Source: Crocodylus rhombifer (lineage: Eukaryota; Chordata; Crocodylia; Crocodylidae). Taken from it: a stretch of DNA of 64,000 bases. Below are positions 11,727-24,245 of the stretch, piece after piece. Location: positions 62,001 to 126,000 of the forward strand of contig JAVSML010023995.1 of the NCBI GenBank assembly GCA_038503035.1. Direction: 5' to 3'. Numbering within the stretch: the stretch's first letter is position 1; each line of letters opens with the position of its first letter. The notes beneath the pieces were generated by a model, which saw nothing but the letters and a program-made list of their open reading frames with translations, made no database searches and was not told the origin of the DNA. Position numbers and translations under genes: made by a program.

Positions 11727-13684
11727 TTCTAGACACTTAGACTAGAGACTTAGAAGATTCCAAGTTGTTCCTTCCTTAATCCTGGTCTCTAAACAAAGTC
11801 TTTGGGAGATGGATTCTCTCCCAACAACACCTAATAGACAATATGGCCTTTATCTGATTCAGATAGGTTTCTGTCAATATGTTTTCTGATATATCAAAAA
11901 TGATGTCTCCACAGGGGTAGAGCTAAATGACCTCCAGATGATGACAGCTTTGCCCTTGAAATTGAATTGAATTTAGTGTGGGGACAAGCAGTCATCTCTC
12001 AATAGAACAGCATAAAACAGGTAGCTTGAAAATTTGAACTGACAATCAAAAAGTGTCAAAGAAGGTGATCTTTTTTATAGGATTCCATGCTGGGCAAATA
12101 TGAGAAAGAAAGGGAAAAGAACCAAATGCACACATGCTATATAAATTGAGAGACCTCAGTTCTTTCTCTTCCACTCAGCCTCTTTCCACCTCTTTGCTCC
12201 ACAGACATGGCTAGACTGAAGCATCCCAGTGGTCCAATTCAGAATCTTGTTTCTGAAAGTAGCTAGTGCATGAAATCCAGCTGTAGGCAATTATGAAATA
12301 ACCTGCCCATTAGGGAAGTTTCTTCTTAATCCCTGTCAGCCAATGGTTGGTTTATATCTGGAAGCAAAGGGATGTCTACCTCCTATATTTTTATCCTTCT
12401 TATGTAATGCTGGATGTTCTTATTATCCATCAAAATGTCTGATCCTTTTGCAAATTCCACAAAGCTCTTGGCTTCACTGATGGCAATGAGTTCCATCTGG
12501 GCTTTCCCTCAGGCAGTTTCTGGTCCCCTTTGATGAGTGCATTGGGGTTCTGGAAACAGCCTAGTTTTTGTATGTGCAAGTGCTTTCACATTCATTATAT
12601 TGGGGTTACAACATACTCTGCTGTGAAAACCTGACCCTCTCTGCTCAACAACTTTTGTATGAGCCTAACTCAATAAGCTTGCATGGGGTTTAAGCCAGTG
12701 AAGAATAGGTCTCATTCTGTCTTCTTTTAGGACATGTGCCCCAGCTCCTGGCCTCTCAGGAGTAGATAGCAGAAGACATCTGGGTGAGGGGGATTTATCC
12801 AGAATGCAAATATACAAATCATCTCTGGTTTTGGCCCCTTCAGGCCTGTAGCCTGAGGCACACTGTACGTTCCTTGTGTTTGCTGTGCAGATAGGGGCTT
12901 TTACATCTGAGGCCACTAATGGTTATAGCATCCAGCTCTCAAAATTCAAAGACATGTTACTTTTTTCAGTTAGTTTATTTTGTTTGGCCTCAGTCCTAAA
13001 GGACATAACTGTGGTTTCTGAATATTTAAGGCCAATGTGTTATTTATAAGACATGTGGAAAACATTCTGGCCATGTGGATTTTACCAGGGAGAGGCTGGG
13101 CCTGGGATGTTCATGCACCTTGGATTTGCCATTCTGCAGAGCTGGGTAGAGCTCTGTATTGCTTCCTGTGGTGTCTACATATGAGATCAGCATTAGCTGT
13201 AATGCCACAAGTCTTGTGATATTCTGTGCATGATGGCTTCATATCTACAGATGGAGCTGGACAGAAATCAGTAAAGGATTACAAAGATAGCTGTGGACTC
13301 TAAGGGAGTTGTCTATGTGATTCTGGAACCACGAGGATCCCATCTACCATATCTCTAGGACTTGTGGTTTGGCCAAAGACTGCTGGCATAGTCCTATAGC
13401 CTAAAGTTGTCTAAAGAGTAGCCATTCCTTTTCGCCTGAGAAGCTGAGCCTCAGATGCCTCCTCTGTATTCCCAGCTCACTTCCAGAGTCCCAAAAGGAA
13501 GAGAGAGATTGAGAACTAACTCTTTCACTTGGTACTGTAGAACTGTGACCTAAAAACCATCTTTTTCTCTCTCTCTAGGTTTCTACACCATGCCCATTAC
13601 TGTGTTATCTGAGCACAAGACCTTCTTATCAGCCTGTGCTGGCTAATTAAAAGGGGCTGTTACCAGTGAAACAATGGCTTAGTG
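11727..13684. other. No gene or repeat recognised
   Basis: About 2 kb with no open frame above 85 codons and no terminal repeats or SINE/LINE landmarks that I can identify. Confidence 0.4.
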
Positions 13685-13873
13685 CAGAGGTGGCCAACCT
13701 GTGACACACATGCCACAAGTGTGTGGCAGATTGGGGAGGAAGCAGCACAGCAGCAAAGGCAGGGAGTAGAAAACAGGGCAGCAAATAGGACAGGGGAAGG
13801 AGATCAAAGTAGCACATGGAGAGGCCGTGGGGCTAATTTGTGGCATGCCTACCTAAAAGATAGGCCTCCACTG
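13685..13873. mobile_element. Short nonautonomous hAT element (189 bp)
   Basis: The left end cagaggtggccaacctgtg and the right end aggcctccactg are inverted repeats typical of hAT elements. The flanking octamers gcttagtg (13,677-13,684) and ccctagtg (13,874-13,881) agree at 6 of 8 positions, consistent with an old 8-bp target duplication. The core is noncoding. Confidence 0.7.
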
Positions 13874-13881
13874 CCCTAGTG

Positions 13882-16325
13882 CAGCATTAACACCCAAGCT
13901 GCCTAGAAAATAGCTGAAAAGGGGAACTATTCTTGGGTCTCACATTTTCTTGTCCTCACTTCCAAGGAGCCCCATGGAAGCCATAATGGTGCTGGATGGC
14001 CTTCTGGAAGAGACTGTTACGTCAGCAGTGATGCAAGCAAGTAGCTCTAACCCCTTGTAACAAGTGACTCAGGGTTAGTTTCTGTCTCTGTCTCTTTCTC
14101 TTATGCCACTACCTGAATGATAGGTCTGGATCCAAAACTCTTTTACTGATCATCAAGTAAATCTCAGAGTCTTTTATTAATAGTCCTAAAGCTTGACAGA
14201 TGGTCTCAGATCTCAGCTCCATGGCTCAGGCAAATCCTCACTATCTCACAGAGATGATTATTTTGTGTCAGGACTCAATGTTGCATCCTGTAGCACCAGG
14301 GATAGCAAATCTTTGACTTACTTTATTCAGGGTAACACATTTAGAAAATCCCTAAGTTGGAAACTCTTCAGAGGGGCGATTTGGCTCTTAAACCCAAATG
14401 TGAAGGTTTTGAACTTTTGCTCTGTGCTAAATGGCAGGATATAAGATCATCTTAAGAGCATCTGCTCCCAGGGAGATTACCTTTTCCCTACTGAGCGTCT
14501 TTTGATTGAATATCCATATTGCAGTAGTACTTGAAAGACTCAATCCAGATCAGGAGCCTTTTGGGCTATCCACTATACAAATGACTAGGGAGAGACAACC
14601 CTGAGAAGCTAAAAATATAAATAAGATAAAGGATAGAAATGAAAGCAGAAACAAGGGGAGGCCCAGTAACATGGCCACACTGGGAATAAAATCCTGATCT
14701 CCTGAGTCCAGGTCTTATGTTCTATTCACTGGGGACCACATTTCCCCATACCAGTCTTTCCTTATACATGTATGATGAATCACCCCTTTGATGGCCCTAG
14801 ACAATTCCCATCCAAAAATGAGTGAGCACATCATATTTATTCAGATATAAGATGAGTTCCCCTCCCCACAGTCAGCATGGGGAAAAATGCCCCTTATCTT
14901 ATATTTACCTACCAGAAACCACCTTCACCTCTAAACACATCAGCTGCTGCTAGAGACAGTATGTGCCTATGTGACTATGAAGTTGACTGAGTGCAGTCTA
15001 TGCTGAAGATGCCTATAAAACATATGGCCTATAAAACTCATACGGGGCAAACACACTGATAGGAATCTTGGTTTGGTTTTTTTTGGCCCTTAAAAAATGT
15101 GTGGGTGTTCCCTCCACAGGGAACTGGCACTGGGCCTGGGAGTACTGCAATACCACGCCAGCACTGGGAAGGCCAGAGCCAGCCTTGATACCGTCCCGTT
15201 GGTGCCAAAAATGCTAAATTAAAAAAAAAAAATTGTCTTGGGCAAAGCTGGCCAAATCAGTTCCGAATTCTGTCAACTGAGCAGAGCTTAATTGTTCAAG
15301 TCTGTGTGGTGCTGCCACTAGCAAGTATTCTCCTTCCCAGACTCTTCAGCCTCAGGCTTCAGATACTCCCACATCCATGGCAGGTATGCAAGCCCCAAGC
15401 CAGAAACCTTAGACTTCAGATGCCCCCTCATCTCTCTTGTTCCTTTTCAAAGGACTAAAGGAACCAGCTAGAGAAAAAACACCAAGAGGAATCCTCCATT
15501 ACCATAATTTGTGTAGCCAAGATCCTTGCATTTGAGCTTTTATAGACTCTTGCAGAATTCAACCTACCACAGTGCAAGGGACAGGCCTTTACCCTCTAAG
15601 TACACAAAGTCATTCAAGGCCAAGAATATGGTATTACCCCTTCCAGGTATATACAACCACTTGGGCCAACAACTATGGTCTCTCCCCTCAGATAGATTAG
15701 TACAGCTTACCTGAATAAGATATACTACCCATTGAACTCAGTGCTCCTCAGCTCTGATTATTTCTGAAGACATAGTGAACTTCTATATCAAATACATTCA
15801 GACTTCCTCTTCACTGCCATAGGTGAGCAATGCCTTTCTTTCACATTTCCAATAATTCCTGTTTCTTCACAAGCCTGAAATGTCTGGCAAAAATCACCAA
15901 ACCTCTATATGGATGAGAGGCTCTGTCACTCCATCTCTCAGCCTGTCACAGGTAATCAGTGTGGCCCAGCCCTCCATGGGGTAGAGCTGGACCAAGTTGC
16001 CTTGCACCTCATTTGCATATACATTTTTGGAGGGTCCCAAGACCCTTATCTTGTCACAAGAGCACCTGGTTCCAGTTGCAAGTGGAGGGGTTAATTAGCA
16101 CATGGACCTTTGTGTGAGATATCTGGAGTATACACACATACTGAGCAGTGCTGGGCTATGAGTCACCCTGTCTTGAAATGCAGTTGAGGCTCCTGGGGCT
16201 CAGCCCAATTAACTATCTAATAAACCATGAGTCTTTTGGTTTAGGATTATTATCAAGTATAGTTCATAATGTATAAAAGTGGGTATGGCAATTTAATGAA
16301 CTTCAGTGCAGCTTGTTCTGGAGTT
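13882..16325. other. Mostly unrecognised, with one SINE
   Basis: Apart from the SINE fragment at about 14,645-14,755, nothing is recognisable. There is an A-run at 15,221-15,231 and no long open frame. Confidence 0.4.
14645..14755 (-). repeat. MIR-like SINE fragment, minus strand
   Basis: The plus strand reads 'cctgatctcctgagtccag' and 'gttctattcactggggacca'. This is the reverse complement of a tRNA-derived SINE head (a B-box-like region followed by an accepted-site block). It is short and diverged. Confidence 0.45.
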
Positions 16326-16329
16326 TATT

Positions 16330-16680
16330 GTTCTGGGTGCTATGTTTACACACATAACTGGGACTACAGTATCTTGAGCTGCACTGGAACAACTCCAGTT
16401 GGCAGGAGGCCCTGGGGGGTCAGCTTGCCAGTCCAGGGCTGCTCTGACTTTTCTGTGGATGGGCTGGCTAGGGCCGGAGGGTTTCCAGCATGGAGTTAGC
16501 TGGTAGATAGCCTCTGCACTGATGCACTCTCATGCCCTTGCCAACCCTGTCAGCATCTACATGTGTGTTGCTGCAGACTAAATAACGGGCCATGGGATAG
16601 TACTTGTGTTTATAAGTACTAACCTATGGCAGTGTTTATTAGTTTATTTTGGCCTAATAGGGCCACACATATAGACACTG
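16330..16680. mobile_element. TIR-element relative of the 18.3 and 61.8 kb copies
   Basis: The segment contains 'cagcatctacatgtgtgttg' (16,551), then 'gatagtacttgtgtttataa' (16,596), and 'ttggcctaatagggccacac' (16,649). The same blocks appear in the same order in the elements at 18,305 and 61,805. Here the central hairpin is degraded. The outer ends are not clear, so the borders are approximate. Confidence 0.5.
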
Positions 16681-16936
16681 GGCACGTCTACATGTTCATT
16701 AATAAGCTTTTGCTAATGTGCATTAAATTTAGAACCTCCATTGTGAGGCACTAGAAGAAAGCACATTGGCCTATTTTAATGTGCATTAGCAACAGCACAT
16801 GATTTTTTTGTGATGCTTCAATGCACATTAAAATAGACTAATGTGCATTAAAATGTATGTCCAAAAGCACCCCCTGAGATTTTACTGAGGAACTAATTAG
16901 GCAACGCTGCAGTAAACATCTCATGTAGATGTGCGC
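16681..16936. mobile_element. TIR element of the 'gtctacat' type (256 bp)
   Basis: The left end ctgggcacgtctacatg and the right end catgtagatgtgcgcag are inverted repeats over 17 bp with two mismatches. Inside, 'taatgtgcatta' occurs repeatedly in both orientations (16,733; 16,780; 16,840), giving a foldback interior. It is noncoding and borders a related element on its left. Confidence 0.7.
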
Positions 16937-17042
16937 AGTAGGTGCAAAAGCTCTGCTTAAAAGTGTGTTTATGGAATATCTGTGCTGAAACTCACAGAAG
17001 TTTGCAATAAGCTAAAATGTATCTATTTTGGATGATCTAAGT

Positions 17043-17393
17043 CAGGGGTTTTCAACCTTTTTTAATAAGTGGACCCCCAACGGCCCACTTTTTAGTAAGT
17101 GTGAGTAGATGTGGAGCAGGGTGGGGGGGTGGTGAGCGGCTGGATGCGGAGAGGGCCAGGGGAGTGGGGTGGGGGTAGGTGGTGAGCAGCTGGATGCAGA
17201 GCAGGGGGGTGGTGAGCGGCAAAGCGGCAGCAGCGCGGTGTCTGTGTGGCCCTGCTCTCACCCCACCCCAGCCCTGCTCCTGTGAGGCAATGGTGTGGTG
17301 TGGCGGTGCTTCGTCCCTGCCCACCTCTGCGTATCCCCTGGGACCTTTCAAAGTACCCCCAGGGGTATGCGTGCCCCCAACTGACAACCCCTG
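17043..17393. mobile_element. Nonautonomous hAT element with perfect 8-bp TSD
   Basis: The element begins caggggttttcaacc and ends ctgacaacccctg. Its flanks atctaagt (17,035-17,042) and atctaagt (17,394-17,401) are an exact 8-bp duplication, the hallmark of hAT integration. The core is GC-rich, with a repeated 'gggtggtgagcggctggatg' motif (near 17,127 and, in related form, 17,181 and 17,208). No transposase is present. The long open frames on both strands are GC-driven. Confidence 0.85.
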
Positions 17394-17401
17394 ATCTAAG
17401 T

Positions 17402-18304
17402 CTATAGTTACTCATAGCGATTTGCATATATATAAATTACCACTGGCATGTTTGTTTCAAAGTCAGTGTTTTTTTGGTCCCTTATGTTTCAAATTAAAAA
17501 GGTTTTCTCTGCAAAGTAAAGGAGGGGAACAGGCATATGCTGTAGGTCTGGGTCAAGGCCAGAGTCAGACCCACAGCAGCCTCCTGTCCTCTCTCTGCTT
17601 GCTTTCTGCAGCTTCTGCTCCTGTCCTTCCCCTCTCCCCCATTTTACTGGCATATATAGCTCAGCTCAGGAAATGTCCACATGTTGTGTTCAGGGAGAGA
17701 ACAGAGCCTGAGCAGGATCTGACAATATGTGGGGGGAGGAAAGGCAGAGACTGTGGATGCAGGAAGGCTGCAGGTGAAGAAGTCGGGGGATAGAGGGCAA
17801 GAGGGCCACCTGACCCTACATCCCGCTCCCAGCAACTATTTTAGCAATGGGAGAGAGACAAATTCAAGAAAACCCTCCAATAATTAGACTTGGTACCTGG
17901 AAAAGTATAACAAATATATAAATTTTCCCTATATACAATCTAATTGTTGGGGGTGGGGAGGGTTGTTTTATATTCTGGGTTGTCTTAGATTTGAATAAAT
18001 ATGGTGGTTTTCTGAAATAATGCACAAAGAAACAGAAGAAGGGGAATCCCACTTGTGGTGGAAGCAGTGGGGGAGCATAGGGAAAAATGTATTAGGAAGT
18101 TGGTAACCCTACTGGAGCAAAGTTAAAGTTATGACTCGTTATCAGTGATGTATAATAGTTGTAGAAGTGGTAAGGTCATGGGTGACATGGCTCTGGATAG
18201 CAGAATAGAGGATATGTACAACTGGGTATATGCTGAGGGCATGCTCCTTGATAATGGGGTTTGTGTGAAGTAGGGTATGCCTACAGCTACTTTAATGATA
18301 CACA
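17402..18304. other. No gene or repeat recognised
   Basis: Nothing I can name. The C-rich stretch near 17,570-17,640 opens several short frames but shows no domain. Confidence 0.4.
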
Positions 18305-18798
18305 GGGGGGATGTCTACATTACTGCAGAACTGACTAATTAGTGCTGCAGTAAAGTCTCAGCATCTACATGTGTGCCCCTATTAGGGCGTAGGAGACTAA
18401 TAAACTCTGCAGCAGGGTAGTACTTGTATTTACCTCGTACTTACAAGTACTACCCTGCTGCAGAGTTTATTTATGCATAACTACGCACTTACAGACACTA
18501 CCCCAGCTGGCTGGGGCATGAGATGTGGGGGCTACCTGCCAGCTAGCCCGGCACTAAAGCACACTTGTTCCCCAGCCAGCCCCTGTGCAACACATTGAGC
18601 CTGGTCAGAGCAGCCCTGGCCTGGCAGGCTGCCCCACTGGGGCCCCTGTCAGCTGGGGCTGCTGCAACCTGGTCAATGTGCTGCGCAATGGTTGCATGTG
18701 TAACTGGTGTGCCTGGGAGCTTCCTGGGAGCAATAAACTCCAGGGCAATAAGCTCCAGAATGTATCAGTATGCATTAACGGCACGCATAGACATGCCC
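18305..18798. mobile_element. TIR element with perfect internal hairpin
   Basis: The ends 'gggggatgtctacatta' and 'gcacgcatagacatgccc' are imperfect inverted repeats. Inside, arms 18,402-18,428 and 18,442-18,468 are exact reverse complements over 27 bp, around a 13-base loop. The block 'cagcatctacatgtgtgcc' (18,359) is shared with the elements at 16.5 and 61.8 kb. It is noncoding. Confidence 0.65.
18402..18468. repeat. Perfect 27-bp hairpin
   Basis: The left arm starts aaactctgcagcaggg and the right arm is its exact reverse complement ending ctgctgcagagttt. The loop is 13 bases. The same hairpin sequence, with a few substitutions, lies at 62,075-62,130, so it is a property of the element family. 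Confidence 0.85.
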
Positions 18799-19084
18799 AG
18801 TGTAGTGTAACCTGTGTTGAATAACTCAGTTCCCCCTACCCAAAAAATACTCCTCCAGATCTCTGTGCTGTTCTCTGTTACACTTAACTCCCTGTGTACT
18901 GCTCAGATGTGGCAGGAGGAATTCATGCTGCTAAAAGCTAAGGGAAGCCAACTCCTGAATCAATGATATCCCTTCCAGCACTGGGCTAGTGTCACTCAAA
19001 CCTAATTTACATACTTCCCCACAGTTTATGAGTTATACCTTCATGCAGCAGTAAGGTATCACTTACTGAGCCACACAGAGCTCA

Positions 19085-19170
19085 GCTGGTTTATGCTAGT
19101 AGGGGACTTGGCCCATTGAGTTCAGTGGAGCTGTGCCACTAATTTATGCCACTTAGGGATCGGGCCCTGT
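19085..19170. repeat. Short amniote-type 'caatgg' repeat
   Basis: 'tggtttatgctagta', 'cattgagttcagtggagctg' (19,115) and 'cgggccctg' follow the wording of a small, partly palindromic repeat that also occurs near 23,850, 51,855, 57,285, 59,109 and 59,865. Family name not assigned. Confidence 0.4.
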
Positions 19171-19868
19171 ATCATCAGCTTTTTCCATGAAGGTAAGTGG
19201 ATGAGAGAATACCAAAGAGAATACTCTTGAGTTAGAGTGTACCCCAGCAATCTGTATTTCTCCTTTGCCCCAGTCTTATGTATTTAGGATACACAAAGAT
19301 CACTAGTTATATAACCTGGCCAAACTGTTTTCATTTTACTGTGATTTCAAGTTCTTTAAACAATGATCCAAGGTCCTGGGAAGAAGGGGAAGCAGTGAAA
19401 GGCAGTGACACTGAACTTTGAGACAGAAGACTGATTACTGCTCATTTGTTATTTCACCCGGTTGCCTCACATCCCCCCCCGACACACACACTTCTCTACA
19501 CATGCACAGCACATGCAAACACACATGCACGGTGATGCTAAATAAATCAGAGGATGGACCAAAAAACCACACTGTAAACATGAAGAGGATCCAGTGGTTT
19601 GGGAGCCCCATGACATGACTTCTGGTGGTCTGACTCATAATTTTTGGGATTAGAGATGCTAACATACCAAAACACAAAACAAAACAAAACAAAACAAAAA
19701 ACAAAACAAAACAACAACAACAATGAAAACAACTGTAAGTATTTGCAGCAGTGAGCTACCTGCACAGGATAAATGACATGCAACACAAATAGATGTGTAA
19801 ATTAAAGCTCCCTGGACAGGTTTCCCTATTATATCTCACATAGTACCAAACACCTCACTGGCACTCAG
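19171..19868. other. No gene; (AAAAC)n microsatellite
   Basis: The only structured element is a run of AAAAC repeats at about 19,668-19,723 ending in CAA repeats, followed by unremarkable sequence. A hydrophobic minus-strand frame across it is simply the translation of the repeat. Confidence 0.6.
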
Positions 19869-20139
19869 TGGCTGTGTCTACATTAGCTTGAATTAGCTTG
19901 TCACTACTGCTCAGTAGTTCATTTCTACTGCACAGTAGCATTGCATGGCATGAAGCATGACGTGATGCTACTGCACAGTAGTAATGAGCTACTGTGCAGT
20001 CAGTGTCACCAAAAAGTCATGTAGGGATGCTACCGTGCAGTAACTCCAGTTACTGCGCAATCATTTAGTACTTGTGTATGCAAATACTAAATAACTGTGC
20101 AGTAACAACTGCACAGTCAGTGTCTCATGTAGACAGTAT
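19869..20139. mobile_element. TIR element rich in 'ctgcacagtag' motifs
   Basis: The ends 'ggctgtgtctacattag' and 'ctcatgtagacagtata' are inverted repeats. The interior repeats 'actgcacagtag' and its complement 'ctactgtgcag' several times (19,928; 19,970; 19,990), so it can fold back strongly. The same family forms the interrupted element at 30,962-33,197, which serves as the empty-site comparison for the insertions there. Confidence 0.7.
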
Positions 20140-21900
20140 ATAATACTGTCATCCCCTTTATTACATAAAGCTTTGGTGCCCTAACTAGTTTATTACAGAC
20201 CAGGGAAACAACTCCTATATGGGTCTGTTGTCGTGATTTTAGCAGAATATGATTGGGTTTGGGAAGTCATGTGGCTTTAAGACTGGGCTGCATTTCAGAT
20301 TTAGAAAAGGCTTTTTAGAAGACCATCAATTTTGCAAACATTGTTCTCTAGAACCCATTAATATCTACCCTGTATACATCTTGCGGGGTCTGTTAACCAG
20401 CTGAGCATCTGGCTGACAATTTTTAAATGCAAGTCTATATTAACTCCATGCATACATGTACTGTACCTCCATACATTTTTTCATTTTTCCTATATATTAC
20501 AAATAAAACCTAAACACCTATTTTTATGAAGAGGTCATTTTCTTTTCTAGGATTTCCCTGATCTGACTTTTCTCTTGCCCTTTATAATATTCCCAGAGTC
20601 TGATTGTGTAATATTAACCTTGTTAACATATATTGAAGTCTAATTTCAGTTGTAAAGCCTAAGAAGAACTCAAGGTCCGTCTAGACATCTCATCACACCT
20701 TATCTCTCACTGGATATCCAGTCAAGATGCCAAATACTCTTTACTCATGGACAGCTTTCCTGGGAGTATCACTTCTGGAAGCATGCTCTTTTAGGAATGG
20801 TGGTATAGTATTTGCATATCAGCATTTTGGGCATTGTAAGATTATCATTGGAAATGCCATTTTCCTGAAGCAGCACTTCAAGAAGTAAGGATGACAATGA
20901 ATGTTTAAGTACTAATCATAATTATTGGTGATTTTACATAAGAGCAGCGACTAGAGGCTCCGCTTTTCATTTTGACCCCATAGTATTGTGCCCTATGCGA
21001 AAATGGTAAGTAATGGTTCCTTTCCCAAACTGAGGGAACTCCCAGTTCCCCAAAGAAGGTATGGACTCTTTCAACAGATCTCAAGTGCCTTCTTGCTATT
21101 GACCAATAAAAAGTCTTCTAGCACACTTTGGTGACTGCACAACACAGCTGGCATTCACATTACTTAGCTGAACCCTAAGTAATGGGAGAAGTCACTTATT
21201 TTAGGAAGCAAAAGATGGAGAATCAGATAATTGAAATCCCTTCTTTGCCAAGAGCCATCAGAGCAATGGGAGTTGGAGTGTAGGTGGTGACATGCAACAT
21301 GAAGTTCTGGTTTTCTACTATAAAAAAGTCAGACAAGGTTTCAGTGAGGGGAGAGTTTAAAACAATAAGGTATCAGAACAAGGTCATATGAGTATAAACT
21401 ACCACCAGATGCAATTCTTCCCTCCTCTATGGAGATTCAGAGGGTATTTACTCACCCCTGTCCCTGAATTGCCATGACAGACACACCTCCCAATTCTGAA
21501 GCTGCATTTCCCAGTATCTCTGGAGACACAAATATTCCCCCCAGTGTTCCCTTTACAACACAGAGGAAAGTGACTTCATGACATTCCTTTTCTAACTCTT
21601 TCTCTGGCATGTGCTTGCTAAACATAGATCTAAAAATCAGAAAGCACAAGGAGAATTATGGGTTTCTACACCCTATTGTACTTTATAATAATTATAATTA
21701 TTGTAAATACGGCCCCAGACACTGTAATTTTCTGCTCTCCATTGGGCCTTTTTCATTTTCTTTTTCTTTTTATGACTGTTTTCTAAGAAAGTTTTAGTAT
21801 GTCACCTTATAGATGGGAAATAGCAGAGGCAACTCTTAAAATAAAAGGAGAGGAGAGGAGTGGCTGGGGGAAAGAAGAGAGGGATGAGAAAGGGAGAGAC
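20140..21900. other. No gene or repeat recognised
   Basis: About 1.8 kb of AT-rich sequence without an open frame above 65 codons and with no repeat landmarks I can name. Confidence 0.4.
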
Positions 21901-21904
21901 AGAA

Positions 21905-22060
21905 GCAATTCTAGTGGCAAGGCCATTGACCTGGGAGTCAGGAGACCTATTACTGTACCAAACTCTACCTCTGACCTGGCGTGTGAACTTGGACAAGACT
22001 CTATGCCTGTCTTCTGAGGCAGGGATTTTCTCTTACTTAATAGAGTACCTTGCACAGAGG
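21905..22060 (+). repeat. MIR-like SINE
   Basis: 'ctagtggcaaggccattgac' (21,912) and 'ctgggagtcaggagacctat' (21,931) look like a tRNA-derived head. 'ctacctctgacctggcgtgt' (21,965) and 'gaacttggacaagactct' (21,986) form the central block. The order and spacing fit MIR-type SINEs. Confidence 0.6.
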
Positions 22061-22985
22061 AATGCAGAGCTGAGTTGGACCCTCCAGGTACCTCTCGTCT
22101 GGAAAATAGCAATGTTTCTAAGATACTGTAAAGAAGACAAATATTTGAAGAGACTGTGGTAGTTCTTTAGGGTGCTGCTCACATGTAGGTAGGAAGACAT
22201 CTGGAATTTCACACCAAAACTGAGAGGAAAGAAAGAAAGGAGGTAGTAAACAGAGGTAGAGGGGAAGGGCAAGAGCTACCAAGTGAATGGGACTCCTTCA
22301 ACTGACTTCTGTACTGGATGATAGATTAGACCTAAAAAAAGAGAGAGAGAGGTGGAGAAAGAAACAGTATTAGATATGGATAGGAAAGGCTTAAGCAAGT
22401 TAAGAGAGAAAAAAGAGAGGGAATAGCTATGAGGTGTCTGATTTGCTTCCTGATGGGGCATTGAGTGCCATATACAAGAGACGTGAAATGCAACAATAAA
22501 AAAATAGTAATGAAAGCCAGGAGTGTGGAAGACAGGAGGCAAGGAACAAGGAGAAAAAATTAAGGAGAGTAAAAACAAAAGACAAAGCCGGGGGGGAGAG
22601 GAGAGGTGGAGCAATAGAGAGAGGGAAGGAAAGAGCAAACTGCCCCAGGAGTTTCCAACAGGGATGAGAGCGATATTTTTCTTTTTAGGCGGGAACAGGG
22701 TTAAGATGCTTTGGTCACAGTCATGGCAGGAATTTCAATTTCATTGGGATCATTTGTTGTTCCAGAGCACATGTATCTAAGAGGCAAGTTCAGGAAAACC
22801 CTCACTGGGAAGCCCAAGGTCTTCCTTGCCTGGATCTGTTTCCAAACAAATTAAAGAAAAGGAGTGATGAAAGATACAGGTTGTGCAATTCATTGTATCA
22901 TTATAACACAAGGGGCCTCTTAGGTTTCAAACCATTTTAAAATGGAAGGTGGATGTTTCCTGAGGCTTTTCCGAGAAGGAATGGG
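22061..22985. other. No gene; purine-rich stretch
   Basis: Bases 22,200-22,640 are strongly purine-rich (GA-rich) on the plus strand, which opens a 120-codon frame of low complexity on the minus strand. I regard that as compositional. Nothing else is recognised. Confidence 0.45.
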
Positions 22986-22989
22986 GGTT

Positions 22990-23330
22990 AGCAGTTTAGA
23001 GGCTGGGATTGGGAATCTAGAGTCCTGGGCTCTGTTTCCCCCTGGGAGGGAATTCAGCTGGCTGCGAGGTGGGTGGAGCCAGGGCTCCCAGGTTCTGTTG
23101 CCAGATCTGGGATGGCAGCATGGGTTAATGGCTATAGCAGGGGACTAGGATTCGGGACCCCTGAATTCTAGTCCATGTGATGGTTAAGGAAATCCCCCTG
23201 GGAATTAGGAGTTCTGAGTCTTATTCTTGCTTCACCCACTGACTTGAAGCACTTCATTTAGTCCTTCAAGTGTGCCTCTCTTTCTCTCAGTACAGTAAAT
23301 ATCTGCCTAACAAAATTGTTCTGACTCTCA
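22990..23330 (+). repeat. Two adjacent MIR-like SINE fragments
   Basis: One unit includes 'gggttaatggctatagcagg' (23,121) and 'acccctgaattctagtcc' (23,157). The second includes 'aattaggagttctgagtc' (23,203), 'cttcacccactgacttgaag' (23,230) and 'cacttcatttagtccttcaa' (23,250). Both follow the MIR-like order on the plus strand. Confidence 0.55.
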
Positions 23331-23849
23331 AAAAAATGTTTGCCAAATGTTCTTGACAAGGTTGAACCCTGATACCTTTCCTTTAAAGGGTGAGAAGCTC
23401 CGACATCTATCTAGCTCTCCTTTCCCTGCATTTTTCCATTCCTCTCTGGACATCCCTCTTGCTACAATATGCCCAGCAGGCAGTACAATCAGCTGAGCAG
23501 ACCACATGAATCAGGAGAACAGTTGCTTAAGTTATTTGGAAATAACTCAAATAACCCACTATCTGAGTTTCTCACACATACCGCAGATTCTTTAGGAATG
23601 TGCCTCCACCATTCCGACTGGCACTTGGACTTGCTAATGGGTCTCTGTTGGGAAAAGATGCGTGCTTTGCTTTTATTTATGGGGTTAACACTGAGATGTT
23701 GTCACGCACAATGAGTGAGTGAGAATATGGTATCTGTTGGATTCCAAGAGGAAGTGTTTGCAAGGATTTGGGAAAGAAAAAGCACCAGCCAGCTATTTGT
23801 GAAAAGTAGATGATCTGGTTGGATTCAGGAATGTACAGCAGGCTACATC

Positions 23850-23920
23850 CTTAGCTGGTGTCAATCAACAGACTTTCATTGGACATATGTTGATGTATAT
23901 CAACTGAGGATCTGGCTTAG
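23850..23920. repeat. Short amniote-type 'caatgg' repeat
   Basis: 'agctggtgtcaatcaaca' and 'atcaactgaggatctggct' (23,898) match the same small partly palindromic repeat seen near 59,865. Low-copy wording only; no coding. Confidence 0.4.
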
Positions 23921-24029
23921 TAAATCTAATAATCTTACTTAACTCCCTTATTGTGTTAGTAGACAAATAGCCTCAAGATATAGACTTAAGTAAGCAACTG
24001 ATTCATTTTTATGTACCTGTCAGTGGGCA

Positions 24030-24245
24030 CACAGGTTCTTGTCAATGGTCATTTAGTCTCTAATCTTCTGCATCATTGAGAAGATGTTATCAAGATACTA
24101 TGTTCTTTGGTAAATTGTCCTGTTAGCTAATTCCCCTCACTGTTAAAAACATGCTGCTTATTCCTTGTTTGAATTTGTCTAGTTTCAGAATCCAACCATT
24201 GGCTCTCATACTTTTTTCTCTTTAAGGCATACCCGAATGGCTTCA
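24030..24245 (-). mobile_element. Old L3/CR1-like remnant
   Basis: 'cactgttaaaaacatgctgc' (24,139), 'gtttgaatttgtctagttt' (24,167) and 'ccaaccattggctctcata' (24,193) are in the order expected for the reverse complement of the 3' coding end of an L3/CR1-type LINE. All frames are broken. Confidence 0.5.

Noticed and set aside
17052..17427. Two 111-codon minus-strand frames
   Set aside because: They lie within the hAT element at 17,043-17,393 and follow its GC-rich internal repeats.
22276..22638. 120-codon minus-strand frame rich in Leu, Ser and Phe
   Set aside because: It is the translation of a GA-rich tract; low complexity.
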